Source: Oceaniovalibus guishaninsula JLT2003
Lineage (GTDB): Bacteria > Pseudomonadota > Alphaproteobacteria > Rhodobacterales > Rhodobacteraceae
Length of the DNA: 64,000 bases
Assembly (NCBI RefSeq): GCF_000299575.1
Contig: NZ_AMGO01000006.1
Location: 1 to 64,000 of the forward strand
Direction: 5' to 3'
The stretch's first letter is position 1, and each line of letters starts with the position of its first letter. The notes beneath the pieces were generated by a model, which worked only from the letters and a program-made list of their open reading frames with translations, was not told the origin of the DNA and made no database searches. A program made the translations under genes and the position numbers. Positions 54,379 through 64,000 of this stretch are shown here, piece by piece.

Positions 54379-55400
54379 ACGTGCGCGAAGCGTTTGCCGC
54401 GCAGGCGCCGGTCTGCGACGATCTGGGATCGCCCTTCACCGCGCGGCTGATGCGGCTTTGCGCCGAACGCCTGGAACGCGGCAATGCGGTGGCCGACCGC
54501 GTCCTCGACTGGCCCGAGGACCCAAGCAACCGTGCCAGCGCCCTGCCCCTGCGCGTGGCCGGTATCCTGCACCGGCTGGTGCTGGCGGGCGACGCGGGTC
54601 TGGCGGCGGTCTATCCGCCACACGACGCAACGGACGGTGCGCTCTGGTCCGCCGTGACGCAGGCGATGAAGGACCATGCGGACGCCTTGCTGGACTGGAT
54701 CGACAGCCCGCCGCAGACAAACGAGGTGCGGCGCGCGGCGGCGCTGATCCCGGCGCTGCACATGATCGCGGCGGCGGAAGACCGTCCCCTGGCGCTGCTG
54801 GAGCTGGGAGCCAGTGCGGGGCTGAACCTGAATGCCGATCGCTTCCGTCTGACGACAGGCGCTGTTTCGTATGGCCCGGCGGACAGTGCCGTCGTCCTGG
54901 CCCCCGGTTGGACCGGCGCTTCCCCGGCCCCGGCCGATCTGCATTTCGCGTCCCGCGAAGGGGTCGATCTGCGGCCCATAGACCCCGACGATCCCGAACA
55001 GCGGCGGCGTCTGTTGTCCTATATCTGGGCCGATCAGCCCGACCGCATGGCCCGGACCGAGGCGGCCATCGCCCTGCGCCGTGCCTCGGATGTGGTGCTG
55101 ACAGCGGGGGATGCGGGCGGCTGGCTTGCCGAGCGGCTAGGTTGCAGGGCGGGCCTTGGAGTTCCCGTGGTCTATCACACCATCGCCTGGCAGTATTTTC
55201 CCCGAGCGACGCAGGCCGCCTGCGAAGCGTCGATGCGCGGTCACGGGAACCTCTGGCGCCTTGCGATGGAGGCGGACGGGGGCCGCAGGGGCGCGGCGAT
55301 CACGCTGACGCGCTATCCCGAAGATCGGTCGATTCCGCTGGGGCGGGTCGATTTTCACGGGCGCTGGCTGGACTGGACGGGGCCGGTCGCGCTAGCGTGA
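54375..55400 (+). CDS. DUF2332-family protein
   Basis: A 341-residue cytoplasmic protein starting at a GTG that overlaps the pth stop. It contains SPFTARLMRLCAERLERGN near the N-terminus, the core LLELGASAGLNLNADRFRLT (glycine-rich, methyltransferase-like GxSAGLNL), DLRPIDPDDPEQRRRLLSYIWADQPDR and VYHTIAWQYFPRATQ, diagnostic of DUF2332. The ELGASAGLNL loop suggests a Rossmann-like, possibly SAM-binding fold, but no activity is known. Followed by the DUF2237 gene after four bases. Confidence 0.88.
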   Translation: MNVREAFAAQAPVCDDLGSPFTARLMRLCAERLERGNAVADRVLDWPEDPSNRASALPLRVAGILHRLVLAGDAGLAAVYPPHDATDGALWSAVTQAMKDHADALLDWIDSPPQTNEVRRAAALIPALHMIAAAEDRPLALLELGASAGLNLNADRFRLTTGAVSYGPADSAVVLAPGWTGASPAPADLHFASREGVDLRPIDPDDPEQRRRLLSYIWADQPDRMARTEAAIALRRASDVVLTAGDAGGWLAERLGCRAGLGVPVVYHTIAWQYFPRATQAACEASMRGHGNLWRLAMEADGGRRGAAITLTRYPEDRSIPLGRVDFHGRWLDWTGPVALA

Positions 55401-55404
55401 GAGT

Positions 55405-55788
55405 ATGGAAAAGGACGATGCCATCAACGTGCTGGGCGGGCCGCTGCGGCCCTGTTCGGGCGATCCCGTCACCGGATATTTCCGCGATGGCCATTGCAAC
55501 ACCTGCGACGCGGATACCGGCAGCCATACGGTCTGCGCGGTGATGACGGCGGAATTTCTGGCCTATTCCAAATACCTGGGCAACGATCTTTCGACCCCGG
55601 TGCCCGAATACCGCTTTCCCGGCCTGAAGCCCGGCGATCGCTGGTGTCTTTGCGCTGGCCGGTTCTTGCAGGCGCATCAAGAAGGCGTCGCGCCAAAGGT
55701 GTATCTGGCCGCCACGCATCGTCGCGCGCTGGAAGCCGTATCGCTGGACGTTCTGGAGCGACACGCCCTGGGTCCAGCACGCGACTGA
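55405..55788 (+). CDS. DUF2237-family protein
   Basis: A 127-residue protein. DUF2237 features seen are NVLGGPLRPCSGDPVTGYFRD, CNTCDADTGSHTVCAVMTAEFLAYSKYLGND (in parts) and PGLKPGDRWCLCAGRFLQA. The many conserved cysteines (CSGDP, CNTC, CAVM, WCLC) suggest metal binding or disulfide chemistry, though the function is unknown. It is coupled closely with DUF2332. Confidence 0.92.
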   Translation: MEKDDAINVLGGPLRPCSGDPVTGYFRDGHCNTCDADTGSHTVCAVMTAEFLAYSKYLGNDLSTPVPEYRFPGLKPGDRWCLCAGRFLQAHQEGVAPKVYLAATHRRALEAVSLDVLERHALGPARD

Positions 55789-55850
55789 AACAGGAACCCG
55801 ACCGGCTTTCACGGGCTTGGCTCATCGGACACAAGTCAGAAAGGTTCAAT

Positions 55851-56753
55851 ATGAGACGAGCAGTGATCTTCAGCGCAGCGATTGCCTGCGCGTCGCCCGG
55901 CTGGGCGCAAACGGCTGCCGAGCGACTTTCGCTTCCTGCGCCCGAGGCGCGCGAGGGGACCACCACGACGATAGACGGCGCTGAGATCTTCCATTCCGAG
56001 AGCGGCAGCGGCGATACCGTGGTGCTTTTGCACGGTTATCCATTGTCGGGCGCGCTGTTCGGACGGGTGCGCGACATGCTGGATGACGACCACCGTGTCG
56101 TCACCATAGACCATCGCGGCTATGGCAAATCGACGACGCCCAAAGTGGTGACGGACGTGGCCACATATGCGTCGGACGCGCTGGCCGTTCTTGACGAACT
56201 GGGGATCGACAGCGCGGTCATCGGCGGCATGTCGATGGGCGGCCCGATCCTGTTCGAAATGTATCGCCAGAACCCGGATGTGTTCGACAAGGCCATCCTG
56301 ATCGACACCAATGCCGGCCCCGCGAGCGCCATCGAGACGGGCATCTGGAACGGAACCATCACGGCGCTGGAAGACAGCGGCGAAGTAAGTGCGATCATTC
56401 CTTTCCTGCTACCCAACATGCTGACCGGCGAGACGCGGCTAGTAACGGCGCCGGCACAGGCCGATTATCTGGCCGAAGTCATCAAGCAATCGAGCCTCGA
56501 CGGGGCGCTGGGTGGCGCGAAGGTGCTGGCAAACCGGCCCGACAGCACCGATACGCTGAAAAACATGGACATTCCCGTGCTGGTGATCGTCGGGCGCGAG
56601 GACACGCTCTATCCGGTCGCCATTTCGCAGCAGATGGCCGATGCAGCGCCGCGGGGCGAACTCGTTATCATTCCCGGTGCCGCCCATGCCGCCGTTTTCG
56701 AGAAACCGGACGAAGTCGGTCAGGCGATCGGCGCGTTTCTGTCCGCCGAATAA
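55851..56753 (+). CDS. Secreted alpha/beta hydrolase
   Basis: A 300-residue alpha/beta-fold hydrolase with a signal peptide (about 1-20, ASPGWAQTAAE). It shows the oxyanion motif LLHGYPLSGALFG, the strand VVTIDHRGYGKSTTP, the nucleophile elbow VIGGMSMGGPILFEMY (Ser about 125, G-x-S-x-G), a late Asp in VGREDTLYPVAISQQM and the His in PGAAHAAVFEKPDEV. The mature enzyme would act in the periplasm; the substrate is unknown. It has an AAAGG ribosome binding site. It ends five bases from the convergent trpB. Confidence 0.9.
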   Translation: MRRAVIFSAAIACASPGWAQTAAERLSLPAPEAREGTTTTIDGAEIFHSESGSGDTVVLLHGYPLSGALFGRVRDMLDDDHRVVTIDHRGYGKSTTPKVVTDVATYASDALAVLDELGIDSAVIGGMSMGGPILFEMYRQNPDVFDKAILIDTNAGPASAIETGIWNGTITALEDSGEVSAIIPFLLPNMLTGETRLVTAPAQADYLAEVIKQSSLDGALGGAKVLANRPDSTDTLKNMDIPVLVIVGREDTLYPVAISQQMADAAPRGELVIIPGAAHAAVFEKPDEVGQAIGAFLSAE

Positions 56754-56758
56754 GCCTC

Positions 56759-57991
<1,233 letters not shown>

Positions 57992-58058
57992 GGTCGGTCC
58001 TTTACGGCGTGGAAGCGGTCTAGCGGCGGCGGGGCGCTGCGGCAAGTCGGGGGCGACG

Positions 58059-58364
58059 TCAGCGGCGGCGGCGCAGGTTCCGCCACCAAAGCCGCATCCG
58101 CACCATCGTGTGACCGATCAGCGGGCGCAGGAACGGCACGTCCACCGCCAGCACAAGCAGGCCCAGCGGGATCATCCACAACCCGAAGACCGGCAGGATC
58201 GCGGCGAAGCCGCCGACGACCAGCAACAGGCCCAGAGGAATGCGCGCCCAGCGCAGCCGCCCGGTCAGCAGCGATTGCACCATGCGCCGCGAGGGCGGCA
58301 CCTGATCGGTGATCGCCGCGAATTGCCGGGCAATGCGGCGCTGTTCCTTGTCGGGTTGGGTCAC
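58059..58364 (-). CDS. Small membrane protein (PGPGW-like), between trpF and trpB
   Basis: A 101-residue protein if translation begins at the GTG at 58364 ([17 protein letters not shown]). It has a central hydrophobic hairpin, [36 protein letters not shown] (read in parts), and an Arg-rich tail [13 protein letters not shown]. The pattern resembles PGPGW transmembrane proteins of alphaproteobacteria. An ATG at 58436 in the same frame would overlap trpF by 41 bases, which is less likely. Function unknown. Confidence 0.65.
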   Translation of the reverse strand: MTQPDKEQRRIARQFAAITDQVPPSRRMVQSLLTGRLRWARIPLGLLLVVGGFAAILPVFGLWMIPLGLLVLAVDVPFLRPLIGHTMVRMRLWWRNLRRRR

Positions 58365-58395
58365 GTGGGGGAATGTGGGCTGCGCGAGCCGGGGA

Positions 58396-59058
58396 TCAAT
58401 CAAGCGACGGCACGGCATCGAAGGCGCGGGCGGCATCGGCGAAGTTCCGCATCATCGCGGCGTCCTTGACGCCGGGCGCGGTTTCGATGCCCGACGACAC
58501 GTCGAGTTGCCGCGCGCCTGTCAGCCGCATCGCCTGCGCGACATTGCCCGCGTGAAGTCCGCCCGCCAGCATCCACGGCACGGGCCAGCGGCGGCCCGCG
58601 ATCAGCCGCCAGTCGAACCGCAGCCCGTTGCCGCCCGGCAGCGCGCCGCGCGGCGGGCGGGCATCGACCAGAAGCTGATCGGCCACGCGGCCGTATTCGG
58701 CCAGAAGCGGCAGATCGCCCTCGTCCGCGATGCCGACGGCCTTCATCACCGGCAGGCCGTAACGGTGGCGCAGACGGGCCACCCTGTCGGGGGATTCGCG
58801 GCCGTGAAGTTGCAGCATGTCGATGGGCACGGCATCCAGTATCGCGTCGAGATCGGCGTCGGACGCATCGACCGTCAGCGCGACCTTGCAGATGCCGGCG
58901 GGCACCGAGGCGGCCATGAGCGCGGCATCCGCCAGCGGAACGGACCGGGGCGACGGCGCGTAGAAGACGAAGCCGATATAGGCCGCGCCGGCCAGCACCG
59001 CCGCGGGCACATCGGCAGGGTCGGTCAGACCGCAGAATTTCAGGCGGGGGCCGGTCAC
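58396..59058 (-). CDS. trpF: Phosphoribosylanthranilate isomerase
   Basis: A 220-residue TIM-barrel enzyme of tryptophan synthesis. Motifs: [19 protein letters not shown] with the catalytic Cys, [38 protein letters not shown] with the catalytic Asp, [16 protein letters not shown] and [15 protein letters not shown] for phosphate binding. Length is typical. It is three bases downstream of the lapA-like gene and upstream of trpB. Confidence 0.97.
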   Translation of the reverse strand: MTGPRLKFCGLTDPADVPAAVLAGAAYIGFVFYAPSPRSVPLADAALMAASVPAGICKVALTVDASDADLDAILDAVPIDMLQLHGRESPDRVARLRHRYGLPVMKAVGIADEGDLPLLAEYGRVADQLLVDARPPRGALPGGNGLRFDWRLIAGRRWPVPWMLAGGLHAGNVAQAMRLTGARQLDVSSGIETAPGVKDAAMMRNFADAARAFDAVPSLD

Positions 59059-59061
59059 GTC

Positions 59062-59430
59062 CTAGCGCGCGGCGATGGCCGGGCGATCCTCGACCAGGAC
59101 CAGGACGTCGTCGTCGCCTTCGCGGAGGGGCCGCGCGCGCAACTGGGTCACTTCGCGCTGAAGCTGTTCCTTTTCGCGGCGTTCGTGGCGGGCGGCGGCG
59201 CGATGCTTGTGCTCGCGCGCCCATTCCCAGACGAAGCCGACCAGCACGCCCACCAAGACGCTGGCCAGGATGACGATGAACAGCGGCAGGCGGACCAGCC
59301 ACGACCAGCCCAGAAAGCCCGCCATGCTGACCGGCAGCAGCCGCAACGTGACCATGCCGGCATTGGCCAGCGCGACCGTCACGAGGATGACGCCCAGCAG
59401 GATCAGCAGGGCGTATTTTACATAGGTCAT
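59062..59430 (-). CDS. lapA: LapA domain membrane protein
   Basis: A 122-residue protein with two N-terminal helices (about 5-25 and 47-68) connected by a short loop, then a charged coiled coil (EWAREHKHRAAARHERREKE). This is the LapA (DUF1049) architecture; in E. coli LapA acts with LapB in regulating lipopolysaccharide synthesis, but lapB is not adjacent here. It is encoded seven bases after ihfB and three before trpF. Confidence 0.85.
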   Translation of the reverse strand: MTYVKYALLILLGVILVTVALANAGMVTLRLLPVSMAGFLGWSWLVRLPLFIVILASVLVGVLVGFVWEWAREHKHRAAARHERREKEQLQREVTQLRARPLREGDDDVLVLVEDRPAIAAR

Positions 59431-59437
59431 CGGTGGC

Positions 59438-59719
59438 TCACTCTTTGTTCAGCCGGTCGCGCAGCAACTTGCCGGTCTTGAAGAAGGGCACGTATTTCTC
59501 TTCGACTTCAACCGATTCGCCGGTGCGGGGGTTCCGGCCCGTCCGCGCGTCGCGCTTCTTGACCGAGAAGGCGCCGAAACCGCGCAGTTCCACCCGGTCG
59601 CCGCGCGCCATCGCCTCGACGATGGAATCGAAGATCGTGTTCACAATCCTTTCCACGTCTTTCTGGTAAAGGTGCGGATTTTCGTCGGCCAGCTTCTGGA
59701 CCAGTTCGGACCGGATCAT
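59438..59719 (-). CDS. ihfB: Integration host factor subunit beta
   Basis: A 93-residue HU/IHF family protein: [20 protein letters not shown], the DNA-contacting [29 protein letters not shown] (GFGxFxxxxRxxRxGRNPxTGE) with the tip Pro, and [17 protein letters not shown] at the end. The length and FFKTGK ending identify the beta subunit. It forms a heterodimer with IhfA and bends DNA. The start at 59719 follows AAGGAATACG; the longer start at 59737 would add MGGRNT. Confidence 0.95.
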   Translation of the reverse strand: MIRSELVQKLADENPHLYQKDVERIVNTIFDSIVEAMARGDRVELRGFGAFSVKKRDARTGRNPRTGESVEVEEKYVPFFKTGKLLRDRLNKE

Positions 59720-59773
59720 CGTATTCCTTCCCCCCAAGGCGGGCGCGTCGCCGCATCGGCGGCACCCTAACGG

Positions 59774-59802
59774 CTTATAAACAAAGATCGCGCAGCGGAA
59801 AA
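59774..59802 (-). promoter_or_regulatory. Possible promoter of ihfB
   Basis: On the minus strand TTTTCC (59802-59797) and TATAAG (59779-59774) are 17 bases apart, followed by about 47 bases of leader to the ihfB ATG. The -35 box is poor. Confidence 0.35.
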
Positions 59803-59861
59803 CTGTCTAGCAGGATATATGATATGTCCGCTTCCATACATTAAAAACCGCGGATGCGGAC

Positions 59862-59894
59862 GAAAAGGGCCCCGGCGCGGAACGCGCGGGGCCC
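59862..59894 (-). terminator. Rho-independent terminator after rpsA
   Basis: On the minus strand AGGGCCCCGCGCG-TTC-CGCGCCGGGGCCC (one bulged base) makes a long GC stem directly followed by TTTTCG. It lies 25 bases after the rpsA stop codon and is the strongest terminator in the window. Confidence 0.88.
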
Positions 59895-59918
59895 TGTCGA
59901 TGTGCCTTGTCGGCGTCG

Positions 59919-61598
59919 TCAGCGATCGTCGCCCTTCAGCGCCGCGCCAAGGATGTCGCCCAGCGACGCGCCTGAATCGGAGCTGCCGTATTGTTCGACG
60001 GCTTCCTTTTCCTCGGCGATTTCGCGCGCCTTGATGGACAGGCCCAGGCGGCGGGTCTTCTGATCGACATTGGTGACGCGCACGTCGATCTTGTCGCCCA
60101 CCTGGAAACGCTCGGGCCGCTGTTCGGCCCGGTCGCGCGACAGGTCGGACCGGCGGATGAAGGACTTGGCGCCTTCGTATTCCACCTCGATGCCGCCATC
60201 CTCGATCGCGGTGACGGTGACGGTGACGACCGTGCCGCGCTTGACGCCCTCGGTCGCGCCCGAGAAGCTGTCGTCGAGCGCCTTGATCGACAGGCTGATG
60301 CGCTCCTTCTCGACATCCACCTCGGTCACGACGGCCTGCACCACGTCGCCCTTGACGTAGTTCTGGATCGCTTCCTCGCCGCGCTGGTCCCAGCTGATGT
60401 CGGACAGGTGCACCATGCCGTCGATATCGCCGTCCAGCCCCACGAACAGGCCGAATTCGGTGATGTTCTTGACGTCGCCCTCGACCTGCGTGCCTTCGGG
60501 ATGGGTTTCGGCGAAGACTTCCCACGGATTGCGCTGGGTCTGCTTGAGCCCGAGCGACACGCGCCGCTTCTGGCTGTCGATCTCGAGCACCATGACCTCG
60601 ACCTCCTGGCTGGTCGAGACGATCTTGCCGGGATGGACGTTCTTCTTGGTCCACGACATTTCCGAGACGTGGACCAGCCCCTCGACCCCCGGCTCAAGCT
60701 CTACGAAGGCGCCGTAATCGGTGATGTTGGTCACGCGGCCGGTATGGACGGAATCGAGCGGGAACTTCGCCTCGACCGTATCCCACGGATCGTCCTGAAG
60801 CTGCTTCATGCCCAGGGAGATGCGGTGCGTTTCCTTGTTGATCTTGATGACCTGCACCTTGATCGTCTCGCCGATGGTGACGATCTCGGAGGGGTGGTTG
60901 ACGCGGCGCCAGGCCATGTCGGTCACGTGCAGCAGGCCGTCCACGCCGCCCAGATCGACGAAGGCGCCGTATTCGGTGATGTTCTTGACCACGCCGTCGA
61001 TGGCCTGCCCCTCGTGCAGGTTGCCGATGACCTCGGCCCGCTGCTCGGCGCGGGATTCTTCCAGAATGGCACGGCGCGAGACGACGATGTTGCCCCGGCG
61101 GCGATCCATCTTGAGGATCTGGAACGGCTGCTTGAGACCCATCAGCGGACCGGCATCGCGCACCGGGCGCACATCGACCTGCGAACCGGGCAGGAACGCC
61201 ACGGCGCCGCCCAGATCGACGGTGAAGCCGCCCTTGACGCGGCCGAAGATCGCGCCGTCGACGCGGTTCTCGTCGGCATAGGCCTTTTCCAGACGGTCCC
61301 AGGCGGCTTCGCGGCGGGCCATCTCGTGGCTGATGACCGCCTCGCCGCGCGAATTCTCGACCTGGCGCAGATAAACCTCGACCTCGTCGCCGACATTGAT
61401 TTCGGGGGACTGGCCGGGTTCGGCGAATTCCTTGAGATCGACGCGGCCTTCCATCTTGTAGCCGACGTCGATGATGGCCTGTCCCGCCTCGATGGCGATG
61501 ACCTTGCCCCTGACCACCGAACCTTCGTCCGGGGTGTCGATCTCGAAGCTTTCGTTCAGCAGGTCTTCGAATTCCTGCATGGATGCGTTCTTAGCCAT
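59919..61598 (-). CDS. rpsA: 30S ribosomal protein S1
   Basis: A 559-residue protein with six S1 (OB-fold) repeats, the normal number. Repeats are visible as VRGKVIAIEAGQAIIDVGYKMEGRVDL at the N-terminus, then GQAIDGVVKNITEYGAFVDLGGVDGLLHVTDM, GRVTNITDYGAFVELEPGVEGLVHVSEMSW and similar (all shown only in part here as the ITEYGAFVDLGG and ITDYGAFVELE cores). It binds mRNA upstream of start codons and helps initiation. No strong Shine-Dalgarno precedes the ATG (AGGAA is 13 bases away), which agrees with the S1 gene being autoregulated. It follows cmk by 192 bases. Confidence 0.97.
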   Translation of the reverse strand: MAKNASMQEFEDLLNESFEIDTPDEGSVVRGKVIAIEAGQAIIDVGYKMEGRVDLKEFAEPGQSPEINVGDEVEVYLRQVENSRGEAVISHEMARREAAWDRLEKAYADENRVDGAIFGRVKGGFTVDLGGAVAFLPGSQVDVRPVRDAGPLMGLKQPFQILKMDRRRGNIVVSRRAILEESRAEQRAEVIGNLHEGQAIDGVVKNITEYGAFVDLGGVDGLLHVTDMAWRRVNHPSEIVTIGETIKVQVIKINKETHRISLGMKQLQDDPWDTVEAKFPLDSVHTGRVTNITDYGAFVELEPGVEGLVHVSEMSWTKKNVHPGKIVSTSQEVEVMVLEIDSQKRRVSLGLKQTQRNPWEVFAETHPEGTQVEGDVKNITEFGLFVGLDGDIDGMVHLSDISWDQRGEEAIQNYVKGDVVQAVVTEVDVEKERISLSIKALDDSFSGATEGVKRGTVVTVTVTAIEDGGIEVEYEGAKSFIRRSDLSRDRAEQRPERFQVGDKIDVRVTNVDQKTRRLGLSIKAREIAEEKEAVEQYGSSDSGASLGDILGAALKGDDR

Positions 61599-61754
61599 GT
61601 GGGCTGTGGGTTCCTATCGTTGCTTTTGACTGGCCGCGCGGTTGTCTCCGCCGGTCTTGGCTTGGCCGGTTGCGGGATGCGGCAAACGTAAAAGGGCCGG
61701 TAGCGACCGACCCTGCCCGTTCGTCCGAAGCTGTTCCGCCCCTTCGACGGGGCC

Positions 61755-61783
61755 TCTCTAGGCGAGGGCGCGCCGATTGGCAA
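61755..61783 (-). promoter_or_regulatory. Strong putative promoter of rpsA with long leader
   Basis: On the minus strand TTGCCA (61783-61778) and TAGAGA (61760-61755) are exactly 17 bases apart, giving a start near 61748 and a leader of about 150 bases before the rpsA ATG. The -35 box overlaps the last bases of cmk's downstream region. A 5-bp inverted repeat (61738-61753) overlaps the predicted start. Confidence 0.6.
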
Positions 61784-61790
61784 GGCGCGG

Positions 61791-62393
61791 TCAGCCCATC
61801 GCCTGCCCGACGGCGGCGAGGGCACGGGCGACGGCCTCGTCGATGGACAGATCGGTGGTGTCGAGCAGCAGCGCGTCGTCGGCCGGGCGCATGGGCGCGT
61901 CGCTGCGGCCGGCATCGCGGGCATCGCGGGCGCGCACGTCGTCGAGCACCTGCGCCAGCGCGATGCCCGTCGCGGCCAGTTCGGCATGGCGGCGCGCGGC
62001 GCGGATTTCGGCGCTGGCGGTGACGTAAAGCTTCACCTGCGCGTCGGGGCAGATGACGGTGCCGATGTCGCGCCCGTCCAGCACCGCGCCACCCTCGCGC
62101 CGGGCGAAGCGGCGCTGAAAATCCAGCAGCGCCGCGCGGACGGCGGGAAGGGCGGCGGCGCGGCTGGCCGCCTCGGCCACGGCGGCGGTCCGCAGGTCGG
62201 GGCGGGCCAGATCGTCGGCCGTCAGGTCGGCGGCGGCGGCGGCGGGATCGTCGCCCGCCAGCGCACGCGCGCCGACCGCGCGGTAAAGCAACCCGGTATC
62301 GAGATGCGCGAACCCGAAGCGTTCGGCCACCGCCCGGCCGATGGTGCCCTTGCCGGCGGCGGCGGGGCCGTCGATGGCGACGGTGAAGATCAT
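61791..62393 (-). CDS. cmk: Cytidylate kinase
   Basis: A 200-residue kinase phosphorylating CMP/dCMP. The P-loop is [20 protein letters not shown] (GPAAAGKGT), then [16 protein letters not shown], the base-binding [33 protein letters not shown] and [11 protein letters not shown]. It is slightly shorter than the E. coli enzyme (227). It overlaps aroA upstream by four bases. The start at 62393 ([10 protein letters not shown]) is the only one that fits the family; the frame is open further upstream as a shadow in aroA. Confidence 0.95.
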   Translation of the reverse strand: MIFTVAIDGPAAAGKGTIGRAVAERFGFAHLDTGLLYRAVGARALAGDDPAAAAADLTADDLARPDLRTAAVAEAASRAAALPAVRAALLDFQRRFARREGGAVLDGRDIGTVICPDAQVKLYVTASAEIRAARRHAELAATGIALAQVLDDVRARDARDAGRSDAPMRPADDALLLDTTDLSIDEAVARALAAVGQAMG

Positions 62394-63745
62394 CGCGCGT
62401 CCCCCTGCACGAAGGTCGCGCCAAGATCGCGCATGAGGTCGATGAAGGCGGGAAAGGATGTGGCGATGGGACCGGCATCGTCCACCGTCACGCCCGCGCG
62501 CGCGGCAAGCCCGAGGCAGAGGAACGCCATCGCGATACGGTGGTCCAGCCGCGCCGCGACGGTGGCGCCGCCCGGAACGCCGCCCGGCCCGCGCCCCGCG
62601 ACCGACCACCAGTCGGGGCCTTCGTCCACGGCGACGCCGCAATCGCGCAGGCCGCGCGCCATCGCGTCGATGCGGTCGCTTTCCTTGACGCGCAGTTCGG
62701 CGGTGCCCGGCATTTCGGTGACGCCTTGGGCGAAGGCGGCGACGACCGACAGGATCGGGTATTCGTCGATCATCGACGCGGCGCGGTCCGGCGGCACGGT
62801 GATGCCGCGCATGTCGGGCGAAAAGCGCGCGCGCAGGTCGGCCACGGGTTCACCGCCTTCGTCGCGCGGGTTTTCATAGGTCAGATCCCCGCCCATCTCG
62901 CGCAGCGTCTCGTACAGCCCGGCGCGGGTGGGGTTGAGGCCGATCCCCGGCACCAGAACGTCGGATCCGGGCACGATCAGCGCCGCGCAGACGGGGAAGG
63001 CGGCGCTGGACGGATCGCACGGAACGGCGACGGTCTGGGGACGCAGTTCGGGCTGGCCCTGTAGGGTGATGACGTGGCCTTCGTTCGTGCGTTCGGTCGC
63101 AATGTCGGCACCGAAGGCGGCGAGCATGCGTTCGGAATGGTCCCGCGTCGGCTCGCGCTCGGTCACGATGGTGGGGCCGCGGGCGTTCAGCGCCGCCAGC
63201 AGGATCGCGGACTTGACCTGCGCCGAGGCCATGGGCGTGGTGTAATCCACCGGCACCGGATCCGACGCGCCGATCAGCGTCAGCGGCAGCCGCCCGCCCG
63301 ACCGCCCGAAGGCCCGCGCCCCGAACAGCGCCAGCGGATCGGTGATGCGCCCCATGGGCCGCGCGTTCAGCGACGCGTCGCCGGTGAACGTGACGGCGAT
63401 GGGATGGGTGGCGACGGCCCCCATCAGCAGCCGCACGCCGGTGCCCGAATTGCCGCAGTCGATCACCCGGTCCGGTTCGGCCAGACCGCCGACGCCGACG
63501 CCGTGGACCGACCAGGCGCCGGGGCCGTGGCGTATGACCTCGGCCCCCAAGGCGGCCATCGCGCGCCCGGTATCCAGCACGTCCTGCCCTTCGAGCAGTC
63601 CGTCGATCCGCGTCTCGCCGACGGCCAGCGCGCCCAGGATCAGCGCGCGGTGGCTGATGGACTTGTCGCCCGGAATGGCGGCGGTGCCGGTCAGCGCGCC
63701 GCCGCTGCGCGCGGTCATGGGGCGGGGGTCGCCGTGGGGGGTCAT
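62390..63745 (-). CDS. aroA: 3-Phosphoshikimate 1-carboxyvinyltransferase (EPSP synthase)
   Basis: A 451-residue shikimate-pathway enzyme joining shikimate-3-phosphate and PEP. Seen are [117 protein letters not shown]. The four motifs GDKS, SAQVK, RDHSE and NPTR fit the class II type. The residue after NS in NSGTG is Gly, as in inhibitor-sensitive enzymes. The start at 63745 has a GAGG site; Met10 of the longer frame. Overlaps cmk by ATGA. Confidence 0.96.
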   Translation of the reverse strand: MTPHGDPRPMTARSGGALTGTAAIPGDKSISHRALILGALAVGETRIDGLLEGQDVLDTGRAMAALGAEVIRHGPGAWSVHGVGVGGLAEPDRVIDCGNSGTGVRLLMGAVATHPIAVTFTGDASLNARPMGRITDPLALFGARAFGRSGGRLPLTLIGASDPVPVDYTTPMASAQVKSAILLAALNARGPTIVTEREPTRDHSERMLAAFGADIATERTNEGHVITLQGQPELRPQTVAVPCDPSSAAFPVCAALIVPGSDVLVPGIGLNPTRAGLYETLREMGGDLTYENPRDEGGEPVADLRARFSPDMRGITVPPDRAASMIDEYPILSVVAAFAQGVTEMPGTAELRVKESDRIDAMARGLRDCGVAVDEGPDWWSVAGRGPGGVPGGATVAARLDHRIAMAFLCLGLAARAGVTVDDAGPIATSFPAFIDLMRDLGATFVQGDAR

Positions 63746-63805
63746 GCGGGCCTCGCTGCGAAACGGCGCCACCCTACAGGGCGGGCCGGGATGCGCAAGC
63801 GCGGG

Positions 63806-64000
63806 TCAATCGCGGCGGAAGGTCAGGTAATGGGGCGTTCGGCCTTCGCGCAAGGCCTTCGATTCGTACCGGGTGCGGGTCCAGTCGGGCCAGGGATCGT
63901 GCAGCGGCGCCTCGACGCGGGTGAAGCCCGCGCGCGGCACTTCCTCCAGCGTCTGGCGGACATAATCGGGGATGTCGGTGGCGATGCGGAACGCCGCGCC
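63806..64000 (-). CDS. trmB: tRNA (guanine-N7-)-methyltransferase, 5' part beyond window
   Basis: Only the last 64 residues are in the window, ending at the stop at 63806-63808. The end AAFRIATDIPDYVRQTLEEV, then PWPDWTRTRYESKALREGR and PHYLTFRR, matches the C-terminus of TrmB, which methylates G46 of tRNAs using SAM; the TRYExKALREGR motif belongs to the substrate-binding part. It lies 61 bases upstream of aroA in the same direction. Confidence 0.88.
   Translation of the reverse strand, partial: GAAFRIATDIPDYVRQTLEEVPRAGFTRVEAPLHDPWPDWTRTRYESKALREGRTPHYLTFRRD

Noticed and set aside
59991-61691. 566-codon open frame on the plus strand
   Set aside because: Antisense to rpsA; repeats in it merely mirror the six S1 domains.

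Overview
The window is a GC-rich chromosomal segment of an alphaproteobacterium, most likely a Rhodobacteraceae (Rhodobacter/Paracoccus/Roseobacter-type) genome. Evidence for this is the ethylmalonyl-CoA pathway set (ccr, ecm, mesaconyl-CoA hydratase, malyl-CoA thioesterase) woven into the TCA-cycle genes, an HvrA-type H-NS protein, the alphaproteobacterial families TIGR02186 and TIGR02300/FYDLN, and the aroA-cmk-rpsA-ihfB-lapA-trpF-trpB order. No species can be named from the sequence alone. I found no phage, transposase, CRISPR array, toxin-antitoxin pair or defence system. Nearly all genes belong to known families.

Layout. (1) 1-5989: the end of a GNAT acetyltransferase, then an operon for a BMP-type purine-nucleoside ABC importer and a purine nucleoside phosphorylase. 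(2) 6058-9244: a TauE/SafE-type permease and a TIGR02186 membrane protein, converging on a RecD-like helicase. (3) 9286-25411: carbon metabolism. ccr lies behind a membrane acyltransferase, ecm is divergent from them, then come an H-NS gene, the sdhCDA-lipoprotein-sdhB operon, a tight mcl2-NnrU-DUF1737-mch operon, a tandem PRC-barrel protein, and mdh coupled to two paralogous glycosyltransferase-like genes. (4) 25412-36086: sucC-lipoprotein-sucD-DUF805-sucA-sucB-(AT-rich membrane orphan)-lipoprotein-MAPEG-lpd, the complete 2-oxoglutarate dehydrogenase and succinyl-CoA synthetase set with accessory genes inserted. (5) 36090-40471: a GntR regulator, a metallopeptidase, FYDLN protein, tRNA-Ala(GGC), an OFA-type MFS transporter and tRNA-Arg(ACG). 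(6) 40631-47671: a TAXI-TRAP transporter with DUF1850, a TSUP permease, serB, ychF and small envelope genes. (7) 47717-56753: trpA, an FMN hydroxyacid dehydrogenase, amylosucrase, an MFS protein, rplY, pth, DUF2332, DUF2237 and a secreted alpha/beta hydrolase. (8) 56759-64000, minus strand: trpB, a small membrane protein, trpF, lapA, ihfB, rpsA, cmk, aroA and the end of trmB.

How the genes fit together. Ccr, Ecm, Mch and Mcl2 carry acetyl-CoA-derived C4/C5 units through ethylmalonyl-CoA and mesaconyl-CoA to glyoxylate/malate. Sdh, Mdh, SucAB/Lpd and SucCD run the adjoining TCA steps, so the cluster is a C2-assimilation/TCA block. A palindrome, GTGATCAC(A), occurs once upstream of sdhC and twice (centres 20 bp apart) upstream of sucC, suggesting a common regulator.

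The best candidates for a second look are the shared palindrome, the inserted AT-richer genes inside the suc operon, the DUF1737 and NnrU genes overlapping mcl2/mch, and the glycosyltransferase pair coupled to mdh. All statements come from reading the sequence; no database search was possible.
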